This document shows, piece by piece, positions 43,519 to 52,181 of a DNA stretch of 64,000 bases. This DNA comes from Burkholderia cenocepacia (GTDB lineage Bacteria; Pseudomonadota; Gammaproteobacteria; Burkholderiales; Burkholderiaceae), in NCBI RefSeq assembly GCF_900446215.1, contig NZ_UAQZ01000014.1:558001-622000 (forward strand), written 5' to 3'. How positions within the stretch are numbered: the stretch's first letter is position 1; every line of letters begins with the position of its first letter. The position numbers and the translations under genes are program-made. Under the pieces are notes generated by a model. It saw only the letters and a list, made by a program, of their open reading frames with translations, made no database searches and had not been told where the DNA came from.

Positions 43519-44276
43519 CGGAAGAATCGCCCGATGAATCGCACGATGCCGCGCCCGCCCGGCACTGCCAGCCGGGGCAGCAAAAATGGGTCGGTGCACG
43601 CTGTCGCGCGGCCGCGCGCGGTCGTCGTCGCATTATGGAAACCCGCTTCGACGATGAGCCGCCTCACTATCGTATCGAACGATCCGTACGGATAGCAAAA
43701 CGACACGACGGCGCGTCCGGTCGCCTCCTCGAGCTGCGCTTTCGAGTGCGCGATCTGCCGCCGTGCAGTCTGTGCTGAGACTTCCGATAGTGCGACGTGA
43801 TCGACGGTATGCGCACCCACTTCGTGTCCGTGTGCGAGCCATTCGCGCATCGCACCGCGATCCATCAACGCCGCCTCGGCCGTCGCGAGCCCACGATCCC
43901 AGTCGTTGCTTCGTCCGAGCTTTCCCGACACGAAATAACAGGTCGCGGTGAAGCCGAGTTCGTCGAGCACGGGCAACGCGTGGTCGAATACGTTGCGAAA
44001 ACCGTCGTCGAATGTAATCGCGAACAGCTTCCCGCCCCGCGCCTGCGCCTGTTGCCGTTGCAGTTCAGCGACCGACACGCCGCGATAGCCGAATGCCTTC
44101 AGCACGCGCATCTGGCGGCGAAACGCACGAGGGTCGACGCTCAGCCCGCGCAGGACGTCCGAACGTGGCGGCAGCGGCCGAATCTGGTGATACATCAGGA
44201 TCGGACAAGACGCAGCAGGTCGGATCGGCGCCGGCGCGCTCGACGGCACCGGTGGTTGCGTCGAGCGATCGTTCAT
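43515..44276 (-). CDS. Polysaccharide deacetylase (NodB/CE4 family)
   Basis: 253 residues from the ATG at 44276, which overlaps the glycosyltransferase stop (ATGA). CE4 motifs are present: ILMYHQI near residue 27, the catalytic-base motif FAITFDDGF, and HEVGAHTVDHVALS with the metal-binding HTxxH. FCYPYGSFD gives the third motif. No signal peptide is seen, so a cytoplasmic location is likely. It should remove N-acetyl or formyl groups from a glycan or glycolipid. It is coupled on both sides by 4-bp overlaps. Confidence 0.9.
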   Translation of the reverse strand: MNDRSTQPPVPSSAPAPIRPAASCPILMYHQIRPLPPRSDVLRGLSVDPRAFRRQMRVLKAFGYRGVSVAELQRQQAQARGGKLFAITFDDGFRNVFDHALPVLDELGFTATCYFVSGKLGRSNDWDRGLATAEAALMDRGAMREWLAHGHEVGAHTVDHVALSEVSAQTARRQIAHSKAQLEEATGRAVVSFCYPYGSFDTIVRRLIVEAGFHNATTTARGRATACTDPFLLPRLAVPGGRGIVRFIGRFFR

Positions 44277-45394
44277 GTGCGCGTCGCCGCTTTTCGAACC
44301 AACGCGCGATAAACGGACGCGGTTTCGTCGATGAATCGCTGGAAACCGAATTCGTACTCGCTCCTTGCCCGAGCGGCGCGGCCCATCCGCACCGCTCGCT
44401 CCGGATGTGCGGCGATCTCGAGCAGCACGGCTGCCACCGCATCCGGCGAGCGCGGCGGGACGATCCATCCGTCGACGCGATCGCTCACGTTCTCCGGCAG
44501 GCCGCCGACCGCCGTCACGATTACCGCCCGGCCCATCGACATCGCTTCGCGGCACGCATACGACAGGCTCTCGTGATACGACAGCACGAACGATACGTCG
44601 CATGCCTCCAGCACGTCGTGTGTGCGATCCGTTGGTCCGACGAACGCGACCAACTCACCCACGCCGCTGCGCTTGACGAATGCGCGCTGTTCAGGCGAAG
44701 GCCAGTCGCCGGCCAGCATGACACGAAACCGCGCGCGCAGCGCGGGCGACAGTCGCGCCAGCGCGATGACCAAATCGCTCCAGCCCTTGTGCTCGGCCGT
44801 GCCGGCCACGCTGCCGAGCACGATCGCATCAGCGCCCTCGTTCCCAAAGTATTCGGCCCTGCGGCGGTGAATCTCGGCATGCCCGAGCGCCTGCGACGGC
44901 GGTTGAACGCCATGCTTGATCACCGTGATGTCGTTATAAGGCGATTGCCGTTCCAGCATTCCCCGCACATAGTCGCTGACGGCGATCGTGCGGTCCGTCG
45001 CAAACCGCGCACGCAGGAAATTGCCAACGCTGCCGGCCGCATACGTATTGTGTTTCGTGAAGACGACCGGCGGCCGTTTGCGGTAGCCCGCCAGGGCGAG
45101 CATGATTTGCCGATGGTCGGCCGACCCGTTCACGTGTATCACGTCGAACACCGATTGCGCGATCAGATGCCGCAACCGCAACAGTTTCGGAACGAACGCG
45201 CGCCAGCCCGGCTTGAACTGCATATCGACGACGCACACGCCCGGCAACGTGTCGACCATCCGCGACAGCCGACTGCCGGCCGGCGACGCTACCGCCACGC
45301 GATACCGGCAGCCCAAGCCGGCTGCGAGTTGATAGATATAGGTGTCGTGTCCGCCACCATTGCCGCCATGAAAGTTGGTATAGAGAATGTTCAT
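44273..45394 (-). CDS. Glycosyltransferase family 4 protein
   Basis: 373 residues from the ATG at 45394: MNILYTNFHGGNGGGHDTYI is the typical GT4 start with a glycine-rich nucleotide-sugar loop. LVIALARLSPALRARFRVML and the ExE-like segment YHESLSYACREAMSMGRAVI identify the GT-B C-terminal domain. It uses a nucleotide sugar to extend a glycan. It is the first gene of a four-gene operon with 4-bp overlaps throughout. Confidence 0.9.
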   Translation of the reverse strand: MNILYTNFHGGNGGGHDTYIYQLAAGLGCRYRVAVASPAGSRLSRMVDTLPGVCVVDMQFKPGWRAFVPKLLRLRHLIAQSVFDVIHVNGSADHRQIMLALAGYRKRPPVVFTKHNTYAAGSVGNFLRARFATDRTIAVSDYVRGMLERQSPYNDITVIKHGVQPPSQALGHAEIHRRRAEYFGNEGADAIVLGSVAGTAEHKGWSDLVIALARLSPALRARFRVMLAGDWPSPEQRAFVKRSGVGELVAFVGPTDRTHDVLEACDVSFVLSYHESLSYACREAMSMGRAVIVTAVGGLPENVSDRVDGWIVPPRSPDAVAAVLLEIAAHPERAVRMGRAARARSEYEFGFQRFIDETASVYRALVRKAATRT

Positions 45395-45870
45395 CGCTCG
45401 TCTTCTGCGGCTGGTGCAGCGCAAGCGCGCCCGTACTGGACGACGGACACGCCCCCTTTCACGGACTCAGTGAACCGGTTTCATTCGGTCGCACCAAATA
45501 ACGCCGCATTTTTTAATTGAGTCATTCATACAATTCCGGCTGCATTCGCCCAGCATGAACTGTAACGATTGGCATCATTGTATTGACTATGTAATAATAT
45601 TTATTTCAAAATATTGACGGAATTTCTCTAAAATCATCGATTCTAGGAAAGTCGATTGGAGCGTTTTTTGCACTGTCGGGCCGAGTTGTTTCGCCCCGCG
45701 TCAGTTTCGTTGTCGATACGCGTGCCGCCGGTTGTATACCTCGTATACGGTCTGGCGGCTTATCGAACGGCTCACATTTCCCTACGATATCGGACGCGAA
45801 TGCGCTGCTTCCGGCCCTGATTGATTCCTTGAGGAATTCAATCGAGACACTAAAATCCCGACCAAACATC
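45395..45870. other. AT-rich divergent intergenic region
   Basis: About 475 bp between the glycan operon and the tandem-HTH AraC gene. The part at 45505-45640 is strongly AT-rich for this window and should contain the promoter of the glycan operon. I see the imperfect repeat GTATACCTCGTATAC at 45733-45747 but cannot assign it. No gene is supported. Confidence 0.45.
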
Positions 45871-47211
45871 ATGATGAGCGAATCATCGATTCTGACGCAT
45901 AGTTTCCACAGCGACGATCCGGATGAAGTGTCCGATTTCATCGAAAAAATTTATGCGGATAACCGCTTTCGCGCACAGCATGCGGACCGAAAGGCCGTAA
46001 ATATGGGCGGTCAGGAATGGAACGGAATCGGCATATACGACGTCGATTACGAGATGCCGTTTCATTTTCATTCACCGGAACCGCGGCCGAATTACTTGTT
46101 CCTGTCATGCCGCCGCGGCGGTTCGACCTATACGAGCGGCGCAACGGTCGCTCAATGTACGGTCGGCGACGTAATGCCGATTTCGTCGACCGGCATATCG
46201 ACCTGCGTCACGCAACCCGAAGGCATCGGCCATCTGTCGGTCATACTCGATGCCGGCGATCTCAACGACTTCGTATCGCAATGGATCGGCCGCCCCCTCG
46301 CGACGCCGGTCCGGTTCGACATGAAACCGGTCGCGACGGAAGCGGCCATTGCATGGAACGCCGCAGCCGACTGCCTGCGCCGTATGATGATGCTGACGCC
46401 TGCGCCGGAGCCGGCTATCCGCGCACTGTACGAGCACATGCTGAAACATATGATGTTGCGGCACGGAAACAACTACAGTGCGCTGTTCGCCACGGATGCC
46501 TGTGCGACCGAACACACCGCGCGTTCCGCGGTGGCGCTGATCGAAACCGATCCGATGCGATGGAAAACACTCGGCTCGATCGCGCATGCGCTCGGCTGCC
46601 CGACCGGTGCGCTGGACAATGCGATCCGCCGACTCACCGGCCGCCCCTCGGCCGCGCTGTTTTTAGACGGACGGCTCCATGGTGTGCGGCGCGCGCTCGC
46701 GAACGGCGACGACAGTTTCAGCGATATCCTGCGCGCGTTCGGCTTCACACCGTCCAACCGCTTCGCGAGCGCTTATCTTGAGCGTTTCGGCGAACCACCG
46801 ACCGCGACTTACCGGCGCAATTCGAACGCCGACCTCCATCACGATCTCCGCGGGTTCGCTGATACGTTGTGCGAAATGCAGATAAATCGGTTCATCGACG
46901 AATCGCTCGGCAAACCGATCGGCCTCGCCGATCTGGCGCGCCTGGCCGGCCTGAGCGAACACGCGACGATCGCCGCGTTCAAGGCGCAGTTCTCCCGCAC
47001 GCCGATGCAGTACGTCATCGAACGGCGTCTCGAACGGGCGCGCTGGCGCCTGTGTAACACGTCGGCGAGTATCCTGTCGATCGCGCTCGATTGCGGATTC
47101 GGCAGCCAGAGCTATCTGACGACGCTGATCAAGCGACATTACGGCGTCACGCCGCGCCAGCTTCGCCTGTCGGCCAACACACCGGCCCGCAGCGACAACC
47201 GCAGCCGATGA
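45871..47211 (+). CDS. AraC-family regulator with two tandem AraC-type HTH domains
   Basis: 446 residues from ATGATG at 45871/45874; a TTG at 45829 would add 14 residues. The N-terminal third is an AraC_binding_2-type sensor (LFLSCRRGGSTYTSGATVAQ). Two HTH_18-like regions follow. The first is degenerate: MRWKTLGSIAHALGCPTGAL with ILRAFGFTPSNRFASAYLER. The second is standard: IGLADLARLAGLSEHATIAA with IALDCGFGSQSYLTTLIKRH. Both end in the family FG..S.....R pattern. Tandem DNA-binding domains are unusual in AraC proteins. It is divergent from the glycan operon and may control it. Confidence 0.82.
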   Translation: MMSESSILTHSFHSDDPDEVSDFIEKIYADNRFRAQHADRKAVNMGGQEWNGIGIYDVDYEMPFHFHSPEPRPNYLFLSCRRGGSTYTSGATVAQCTVGDVMPISSTGISTCVTQPEGIGHLSVILDAGDLNDFVSQWIGRPLATPVRFDMKPVATEAAIAWNAAADCLRRMMMLTPAPEPAIRALYEHMLKHMMLRHGNNYSALFATDACATEHTARSAVALIETDPMRWKTLGSIAHALGCPTGALDNAIRRLTGRPSAALFLDGRLHGVRRALANGDDSFSDILRAFGFTPSNRFASAYLERFGEPPTATYRRNSNADLHHDLRGFADTLCEMQINRFIDESLGKPIGLADLARLAGLSEHATIAAFKAQFSRTPMQYVIERRLERARWRLCNTSASILSIALDCGFGSQSYLTTLIKRHYGVTPRQLRLSANTPARSDNRSR

Positions 47212-47290
47212 ACCGCACGCGCAAGCGCTTCGAGCGGATCGTCATGCGTTCATTCCGCCGGCTTGATCGCGATAGGATTCCTGCGCCGCG

Positions 47291-48664
47291 TCACTGGATG
47301 GCACCCGCGTCCTGCGCACGCCATGCGCGTCGCTGTCGCGACAGCCGTGCCGCGGCCACCCGTGCGGCCTTCCACCATGCGAACGGCCGCGGATCGGCGA
47401 GCATGCTAAGTGCGCGGGCGTAGTCGAGCGCGAGACCCGGCGTCCATGCCATCGTCACCGCACGCTTGCGAATCTGTGCGGCTACCCAGAGCTCGGGCGT
47501 GACGAGCACGCGCAGAAAGCTGCTCCATCCCGTTCCGCTGCCGCGCAACCGGCCGACCGCGCCGTCGATCGCGGCCTCGAGCGCATAGGCGACAGTGCTC
47601 GAACAGTTCCGGTGCGTGAGGTTGTAGGTCGGATTCGCGCGATAGCGCTCCCAGAACGCATGCAGCTTCACCGGATCGTAATTGCGGATCCGCACGCGCA
47701 CCGTTGACGGGCACCATGCCTCCGACTCCGTCGCGTAGTCCGGTTGAAACATGCCCGGTACGTCGTTCTCGTGTGTCGCACGCAGGATGCGCCCGAACTC
47801 CGACGGGGAGCGGTCGATCTCGGCGGCAGGATACAAGCTGATGTAAATTCCTTCCGGAGATTCGAGCGCCGCGTGCCCGGTCGAGATCGTTCCGTTGATA
47901 TCGACGGCCGCGATGTAGCGGTCGACCACCGGATGATGCTGCGCCTGCGCCTTCGACGAGCCGGTAGGCGTCCACACGTGCACGGTCAGCGCGCTCTCGT
48001 GGTCGTCCGGCGGGCCGTCCCATTCGGTGCGATCGAACTGGCTCGCGCGCGTGGTCGAATCTGCGTCGGGCAGCAACGCGGATCGCCGCGACATGTCGAA
48101 TGCTGGATTACGGTCGAGACGCCGCACGCGTGCGGCGAGCGCTAGCATGTTCGTGCCGCCGAAGACCAGGAACAACCCGAGACAGTACGGCAGCGTGCCC
48201 ATGTAATGCGTCGGATACGGCTGATAGAAGAACACCGCGATCAGCAGCTCGAAGGCGCCCCAGGCGAAGGCAGCCTTCCAACGACGATACCGGACGATCC
48301 ATGCGGATATGCACTGCAGTAACCCGTCGACAAGAAACAACGTCCCGAAGATCATCGATAGGATCAGGTTACCGTGATGGTGTCCGGCGAAGATCAGTAC
48401 AGACGCGGCCACAACGGCGAAGCCTTTCACGTAGCGCAGCGCGCGTTGTCCACCGACGCCGGTCCACGCAACCGCGAGCGTCGCCAGCCCCTCGAGCAAG
48501 AACAGCCACGCGAACAACGTGATCGGGAAATGCATCGCGCCGTCGAGCGCGTCGACGAATACGACAACCCCCGCGACCGCCCACGCTACGCCGATCCAGC
48601 CAATCCCTGTGGCGCGCGTGCGCAAATAGTCGACGCCCAGCAACAGCATGACCAGCCTTACCAT
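47291..48664 (-). CDS. HdeD-like membrane domain fused to an NlpC/P60-like cysteine domain
   Basis: 457 residues. The N-terminal 180 residues hold about six membrane helices in the HdeD/DUF308 style (AWAVAGVVVFVDALDGAMHF, FAWLFLLEGLATLAVAW, MIFGTLFLVDGLLQC). The C-terminal 260 residues are soluble: a segment with ALTVHVWTPTGSSK, STGHAALESPEGIYISLYPA, and LTHRNCSSTVAYALEAAID. The His in GHAAL and Cys in NCSS resemble the catalytic pair of papain-like NlpC/P60 proteins. The next gene carries a similar NCTT motif, so the two may act together. The function is unknown; a lipid- or lipoprotein-modifying role is a guess. Confidence 0.72.
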   Translation of the reverse strand: MVRLVMLLLGVDYLRTRATGIGWIGVAWAVAGVVVFVDALDGAMHFPITLFAWLFLLEGLATLAVAWTGVGGQRALRYVKGFAVVAASVLIFAGHHHGNLILSMIFGTLFLVDGLLQCISAWIVRYRRWKAAFAWGAFELLIAVFFYQPYPTHYMGTLPYCLGLFLVFGGTNMLALAARVRRLDRNPAFDMSRRSALLPDADSTTRASQFDRTEWDGPPDDHESALTVHVWTPTGSSKAQAQHHPVVDRYIAAVDINGTISTGHAALESPEGIYISLYPAAEIDRSPSEFGRILRATHENDVPGMFQPDYATESEAWCPSTVRVRIRNYDPVKLHAFWERYRANPTYNLTHRNCSSTVAYALEAAIDGAVGRLRGSGTGWSSFLRVLVTPELWVAAQIRKRAVTMAWTPGLALDYARALSMLADPRPFAWWKAARVAAARLSRQRRAWRAQDAGAIQ

Positions 48665-48741
48665 GGTTCCTTACCTCGTCGTCAACGGCCGCAACCGCAC
48701 GATAGACATGTCGCGAGCGAGCGGGCGGCCGGGCGTGGGCT

Positions 48742-49530
48742 TCATTTCGCGTGCGTCGGGGCGAACGGCAGCGACGCGCGGATCGCTATTGAGAAATCGT
48801 CGTCGATCACCGCGCCCGGCGCACGTCGAATCAGGCTCGCCGACTTCAGTGCATCGAATGGCATCGATGCATCGAGCAGGCCGAGATCATGCCCGTATCG
48901 GTCCGCATAGCCGCTCAGCAAGACCTTCCAGCTGTACCCGACATCAGGCGCAACCGCCCGGATGTGACGCAGAATGTTCGTCGTGCAGTTGTTGAGCAGC
49001 GTGTTGTAGAACTCCGGACGACCTTCAAGCGAATGCACGCGACGCAGGTAATCCACAAACAATGCGCGCGCGGTTTCAGGCGTGACGTGCGCACGGAACA
49101 GATAGACCCGCTCCCTGCGGACGTCGCTGCGTACGCCGATCAAGTCCCGCTCGTCGGCAACGACGTACACAAGGTCGTACAGCGGCAAGAAACCCGCATA
49201 TGGCGAATAGCGTTGCCCGTGCCGTCGGCGCGTCTCGATCGAGATCGCAACGTATCTGCCGTCGTCCAGTCCGAAACTCACGAACACGTGCGCGATCGCT
49301 TCAGCGGTCCAGCGCGACACGACCAGATCGACGGTCGTCACCGCATCCAGCGCGAACATGGCGTCGTAGTAGGCCGGCATGCAGTCGTTGCGCGTCCGGT
49401 ATCTGAAGTTGCGTACGTCGCGCACGGTAACCTGTGATCCGCGCCATTCGATCCGCGCGGCGCGCGCGTATTCCGGCACCCACACAGCCGGCGCGCGCGC
49501 AAATCGAATCAGCGACGACAACGGGTTCAT
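48742..49530 (-). CDS. DUF4105 (Lnb N-terminal periplasmic domain-like) protein
   Basis: 262 residues from the ATG at 49530 (MNPLSSLIRFARAP); an upstream ATG at 49641 would add a (Ile-Asp-Asp)n tract. The DUF4105 pattern is clear: VTVRDVRNFRYRTRNDCMPA, then the DLVVSRW region, VFVSFGLDDGRYVAISIETR, YLFRAHVTPETARALFVDYL, FYNTLLNNCTTNILRHI with the conserved Cys, and a C-terminal LPFAPTHAK. Gram-positive Lnb proteins with this domain N-acylate lipoproteins; the role in Proteobacteria is not established. The predicted membrane protein 77 bp downstream has a related Cys motif. Confidence 0.82.
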   Translation of the reverse strand: MNPLSSLIRFARAPAVWVPEYARAARIEWRGSQVTVRDVRNFRYRTRNDCMPAYYDAMFALDAVTTVDLVVSRWTAEAIAHVFVSFGLDDGRYVAISIETRRRHGQRYSPYAGFLPLYDLVYVVADERDLIGVRSDVRRERVYLFRAHVTPETARALFVDYLRRVHSLEGRPEFYNTLLNNCTTNILRHIRAVAPDVGYSWKVLLSGYADRYGHDLGLLDASMPFDALKSASLIRRAPGAVIDDDFSIAIRASLPFAPTHAK

Positions 49531-49578
49531 GCCGGCCCGGTCGTGGCGTCCGGTTGCAGCACAGCAACGGGGCGAGTT

Positions 49579-49630
49579 GTCGTCGATGTCGTCGATGTCG
49601 TCGATGTCGTCGATGTCGTCGATGTCGTCA
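49579..49630. repeat. 9-bp tandem repeat (GTCGTCGAT)n, five full copies plus a partial
   Basis: Five perfect units and a seventh-base partial. Read on the minus strand it would encode Ile-Asp-Asp repeats at the N-terminus of the DUF4105 protein if translation starts at 49641. Because the unit is a multiple of three, copy-number change would alter length but not frame. It could also lie in the 5' leader and change promoter-to-start spacing. Confidence 0.9.
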
Positions 49631-49641
49631 TGTTGATCCAT

Positions 49642-50570
49642 CCGGAACCCGATCGGCGAACGCCCAGAAATACCGATGCCCCACGATGCAGTTTCGTATG
49701 CACGACGATCACGTCGCATCTGCCGCCAATTCTACTTCGACCGGGGCCTCGTTTTTTCCAGGAATTTTAGAAAAGAAAATGACAAGCTCGGCGCGGGGTT
49801 TCGTGGTGTCCCCACCGTTGATTAGAATGGCCTGGCCGCGATCCACAAGCCGTCACTCACTAAATGGCGGACGAACGGCACGACGTCCTTGCTATCGAAG
49901 AGGCTCGTCGTGCTGAGCAGCACAGCGCGGTAGTCGTCTTATGATCTTTGCCCGCGTCAGCACAACTTCGGCACGATAAAAGCATGGTGTATCTGTCGCC
50001 ACGGTCCGATGGCGGTCACAGACGCGCTATATGCTTCACATTATGTCGTCCGGCGCAAACGATTGATGCGGCTTGTACTATCGGTCCCAAATGAAGCATT
50101 GGTGACGTCTGCATTCGCTGAAAATGACGCACTACCAAAGTGCCGCCAAAGTATTTCGTACGGTAGCATACCCATCACAGAGATAACGTGCACCTCCCGG
50201 CGTCAAGTGCGGTGAATCCCCCCACTTCGGGGCCGTGAGAGTCGTTGTTAACAGGATAGGATAGCCCGAATTTCCCCGCCCGAATCGAAGTTATAAAGTA
50301 GGCCGCTATCGATTCTGCCCCTTAAATTCGGATGCCTGACGTCCAGATGGCTCAAGATTCGCTACGAACGGCATACGTGCAGGGCACTCCTCTCGCTCAC
50401 GTGCCGCTTGATTGGCTGGAATCAACTCAAGACAGCATCCAACTAATTTTGCAACAGCTTCTTAGTCTTACTGTGTCAATAAATCACTCTTTGGCGCTGA
50501 ACAAAACGGACATCGCTGGAGCCGGCGCGCGATGTATGCAGCGATACGCCAGCGCAGCGTGGTAATGGAA
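49642..50570. other. Region without a supportable gene, between the DUF4105 gene and an IS701 remnant
   Basis: About 930 bp. Short frames exist (for example 50332-50565 +), but their translations resemble nothing known and lack ribosome sites. The stretch beside the IS701 remnant is probably scar DNA from past insertions and deletions. No hairpin terminator or tRNA was seen. Confidence 0.4.
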
Positions 50571-50940
50571 TTAGCCACGTGGCGCTGCGCGCGCTGGGGA
50601 CCCGCGTGGCACGTAATCTGAGGGTAAGGCAAATGGGTCGCGTATCGCGGAGTTTTTTTTACTATCACCTTGAATGAGGCGTTGAGCGACAAGAAACCCA
50701 TAGGCAGCAATACACAACGATGCATGGTGATGGAATCCACGCCAGCCACGTCCTTCGAAGTGTCCCAAGCCGAATTCCTGCTTGAGATCCTGATAGTCCC
50801 GCTCGATACGCCAGCGCATCTTGGCGACATGAACCATGCGTTCGAGCGTCGTGTCCGGGGGCATAGTCGAAAGCCAATATTTGAGTGGCTCCGCATCACC
50901 TTCGGGCCATTCGACTAGCAGCCATTCCTCATCGCGCAGT
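50571..50940 (-). pseudogene. C-terminal remnant of an IS701-family transposase
   Basis: Read on the minus strand from about 50940, the frame gives LRDEEWLLVEWPEGDAEPLK, then TLERMVHVAKMRWRIERDYQ, then DLKQEFGLGHFEGRGWRGFH and HHASLCIAAYGFLVAQRL to the stop at 50571. The RIERDYQ-LKQE-GLGHFEGRGW block contains the last catalytic residue region of IS701/DDE transposases. The N-terminal two thirds are missing. The cut lies about 35 bp from the IS3 element at 50978. Confidence 0.8.
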
Positions 50941-50986
50941 GTGGACCGCTAGTAATCGTGAGGCTGGCCCAATTTCCGTCCCGGTC

Positions 50987-51859
50987 TTAGTTGGAAAATT
51001 CCGGCTCTTCGGGGCGGGCCGGATCGGCCCGATCGGTGCACTGGCGGGCGAATTCCGCCGGTGTCATCCACTGCAGCGCAGAATGAGGGCGCGCCTCGTT
51101 ATAGTACTCGCGCCAGACCTCGATTTTGCGTCTGGCGTCCTCGAGCGACAAGAACCAATGTGCGTTGAGGCATTCCTCCCGAAAGCGTCCGTTGAATGAT
51201 TCATTCTTCGCGTTGTCGGTCGGCTTGCCAGGACGCGAGAAGTCAATCTCCACGCCGTTCTCGTACGCCCATTTGTCGAGCGTCTTCGAAATGAACTCGC
51301 TGCCATTGTCTGCCTTGATATAGCGGGGAAGCGGACGATGCTGCGCAAGCCGGGTCAGCGCGGCGACAACGTGCTCGCCACGCAATGAACCGTCGACTTC
51401 AATCGCTAGGCATTCTCTCGTGTAGTTGTCCACGATCGTGAGCGTGCGCAAGCGTCGACCATCAAACAGCGCGTCAGCGACAAAATCCATACTCCAGATT
51501 TCGTTGATTGCGCTCACTGACTGCTTTGGCTGCCGGCGCCGGGCCGACTTGTTCCGTCGAGGTCGTTTGTGGCGCAACGAAAGCCCCAGTTCCCGATACA
51601 CGCGTTCGACGCGTTTATGGTTGTCTCGCCAGCCTTCCCGGCGAAGCATCACGTACACGCGGGGCGCACCATAATGCACCCGCACTTCCGTGATCTCCTT
51701 GATGCGCATCTCCAGCGCGCTTTGATCCCGCGCGACCGATTCGTAACGGTAGACCGTGCGGGACAACTGCAACAATGCGCAGGTTTGCCGCTGGCTCGCG
51801 CCGAAACGCTGCATCAAGTCCGTGACCAGATCACGGCGCCGGGAAGGCTTCAGAGCTTT
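50987..51859 (-). CDS. IS3-family transposase OrfB
   Basis: About 290 residues, probably expressed by a -1 frameshift on AAAAAAG near the end of orfA (SKK then ALKPSRRRD). It has its own ATG at 51817. HTH_21: VHYGAPRVYVMLRREGWRDN. DDE residues: Asp in EIWSMDFVADALFDGRR, Asp in IKADNGSEFISKTLD, Glu in KNESFNGRFREECLN. C-terminal YYNEARPHSALQWMTPAEFA. It appears intact. Confidence 0.9.
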   Translation of the reverse strand, partial: KALKPSRRRDLVTDLMQRFGASQRQTCALLQLSRTVYRYESVARDQSALEMRIKEITEVRVHYGAPRVYVMLRREGWRDNHKRVERVYRELGLSLRHKRPRRNKSARRRQPKQSVSAINEIWSMDFVADALFDGRRLRTLTIVDNYTRECLAIEVDGSLRGEHVVAALTRLAQHRPLPRYIKADNGSEFISKTLDKWAYENGVEIDFSRPGKPTDNAKNESFNGRFREECLNAHWFLSLEDARRKIEVWREYYNEARPHSALQWMTPAEFARQCTDRADPARPEEPEFSN

Positions 51860-52116
51860 TTTGACAGCACATCCTGCAGCATGGCCTTGTCCAGCGACAG
51901 ATCGGCCACGAGCCGCTTGAGCTTCGCGTTCTCTTCCTCAAGCTGCTTCAGCCGGCGCAGTTCCGAGGGTGACAGCCCGCCGTACTTCGTCCGCCAGTTG
52001 TAAAACGTCGCGTCGCTGATCCCCATCTTGCGGCAGACCTCCGCGACAGGCGTACCCAGCTCGGCCTGCTTCAGCGCGTATGCGATCTGCTCTTCGGTGA
52101 ACTTGCTCTTCTTCAC
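51850..52116 (-). CDS. IS3-family transposase OrfA
   Basis: 88 residues from a GTG at 52116 (KKSKFTEEQIAYALKQAELG), with the helix-turn-helix VAEVCRKMGISDATFYNWRTKYGG and a C-terminal leucine-zipper region LKQLEEENAKLKRLVADLSL. An ATG at 52170 in the same frame lies inside the terminal repeat and is less likely. A run of six A before the stop is the probable slippage site. Confidence 0.9.
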   Translation of the reverse strand: MKKSKFTEEQIAYALKQAELGTPVAEVCRKMGISDATFYNWRTKYGGLSPSELRRLKQLEEENAKLKRLVADLSLDKAMLQDVLSKKL

Positions 52117-52181
52117 GGCATGACCTCCTGGTCTCGATGACAACGTCATGCCGGAATTTTCCACTTTCAAATGGGACAGTT

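Larger units (their letters stand above)
50978..52177 (-). mobile_element. IS3-family element, about 1200 bp
   Basis: Imperfect terminal repeats: GTCCCGGTCTTAGTTGGAAA on the left and GTCCCATTTGAAAGTGGAAA reversed on the right, both continuing ATTCCGGC. This gives a 28-bp repeat with 20 matches. It carries orfA and orfB on the minus strand. I find no short direct repeat at the ends, so either the boundaries are off by a base or two, or the flanks were rearranged. Its right end lies at the 5' end of an AraC gene. Confidence 0.85.

Noticed and set aside
49579..49630. Short tandem repeat as a CRISPR array
   Set aside because: The 9-bp units are directly adjacent with no spacers.
50332..50565. 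77-codon plus-strand frame before the IS701 remnant
   Set aside because: Its end is antisense to IS701-derived sequence and its product is unrecognisable.
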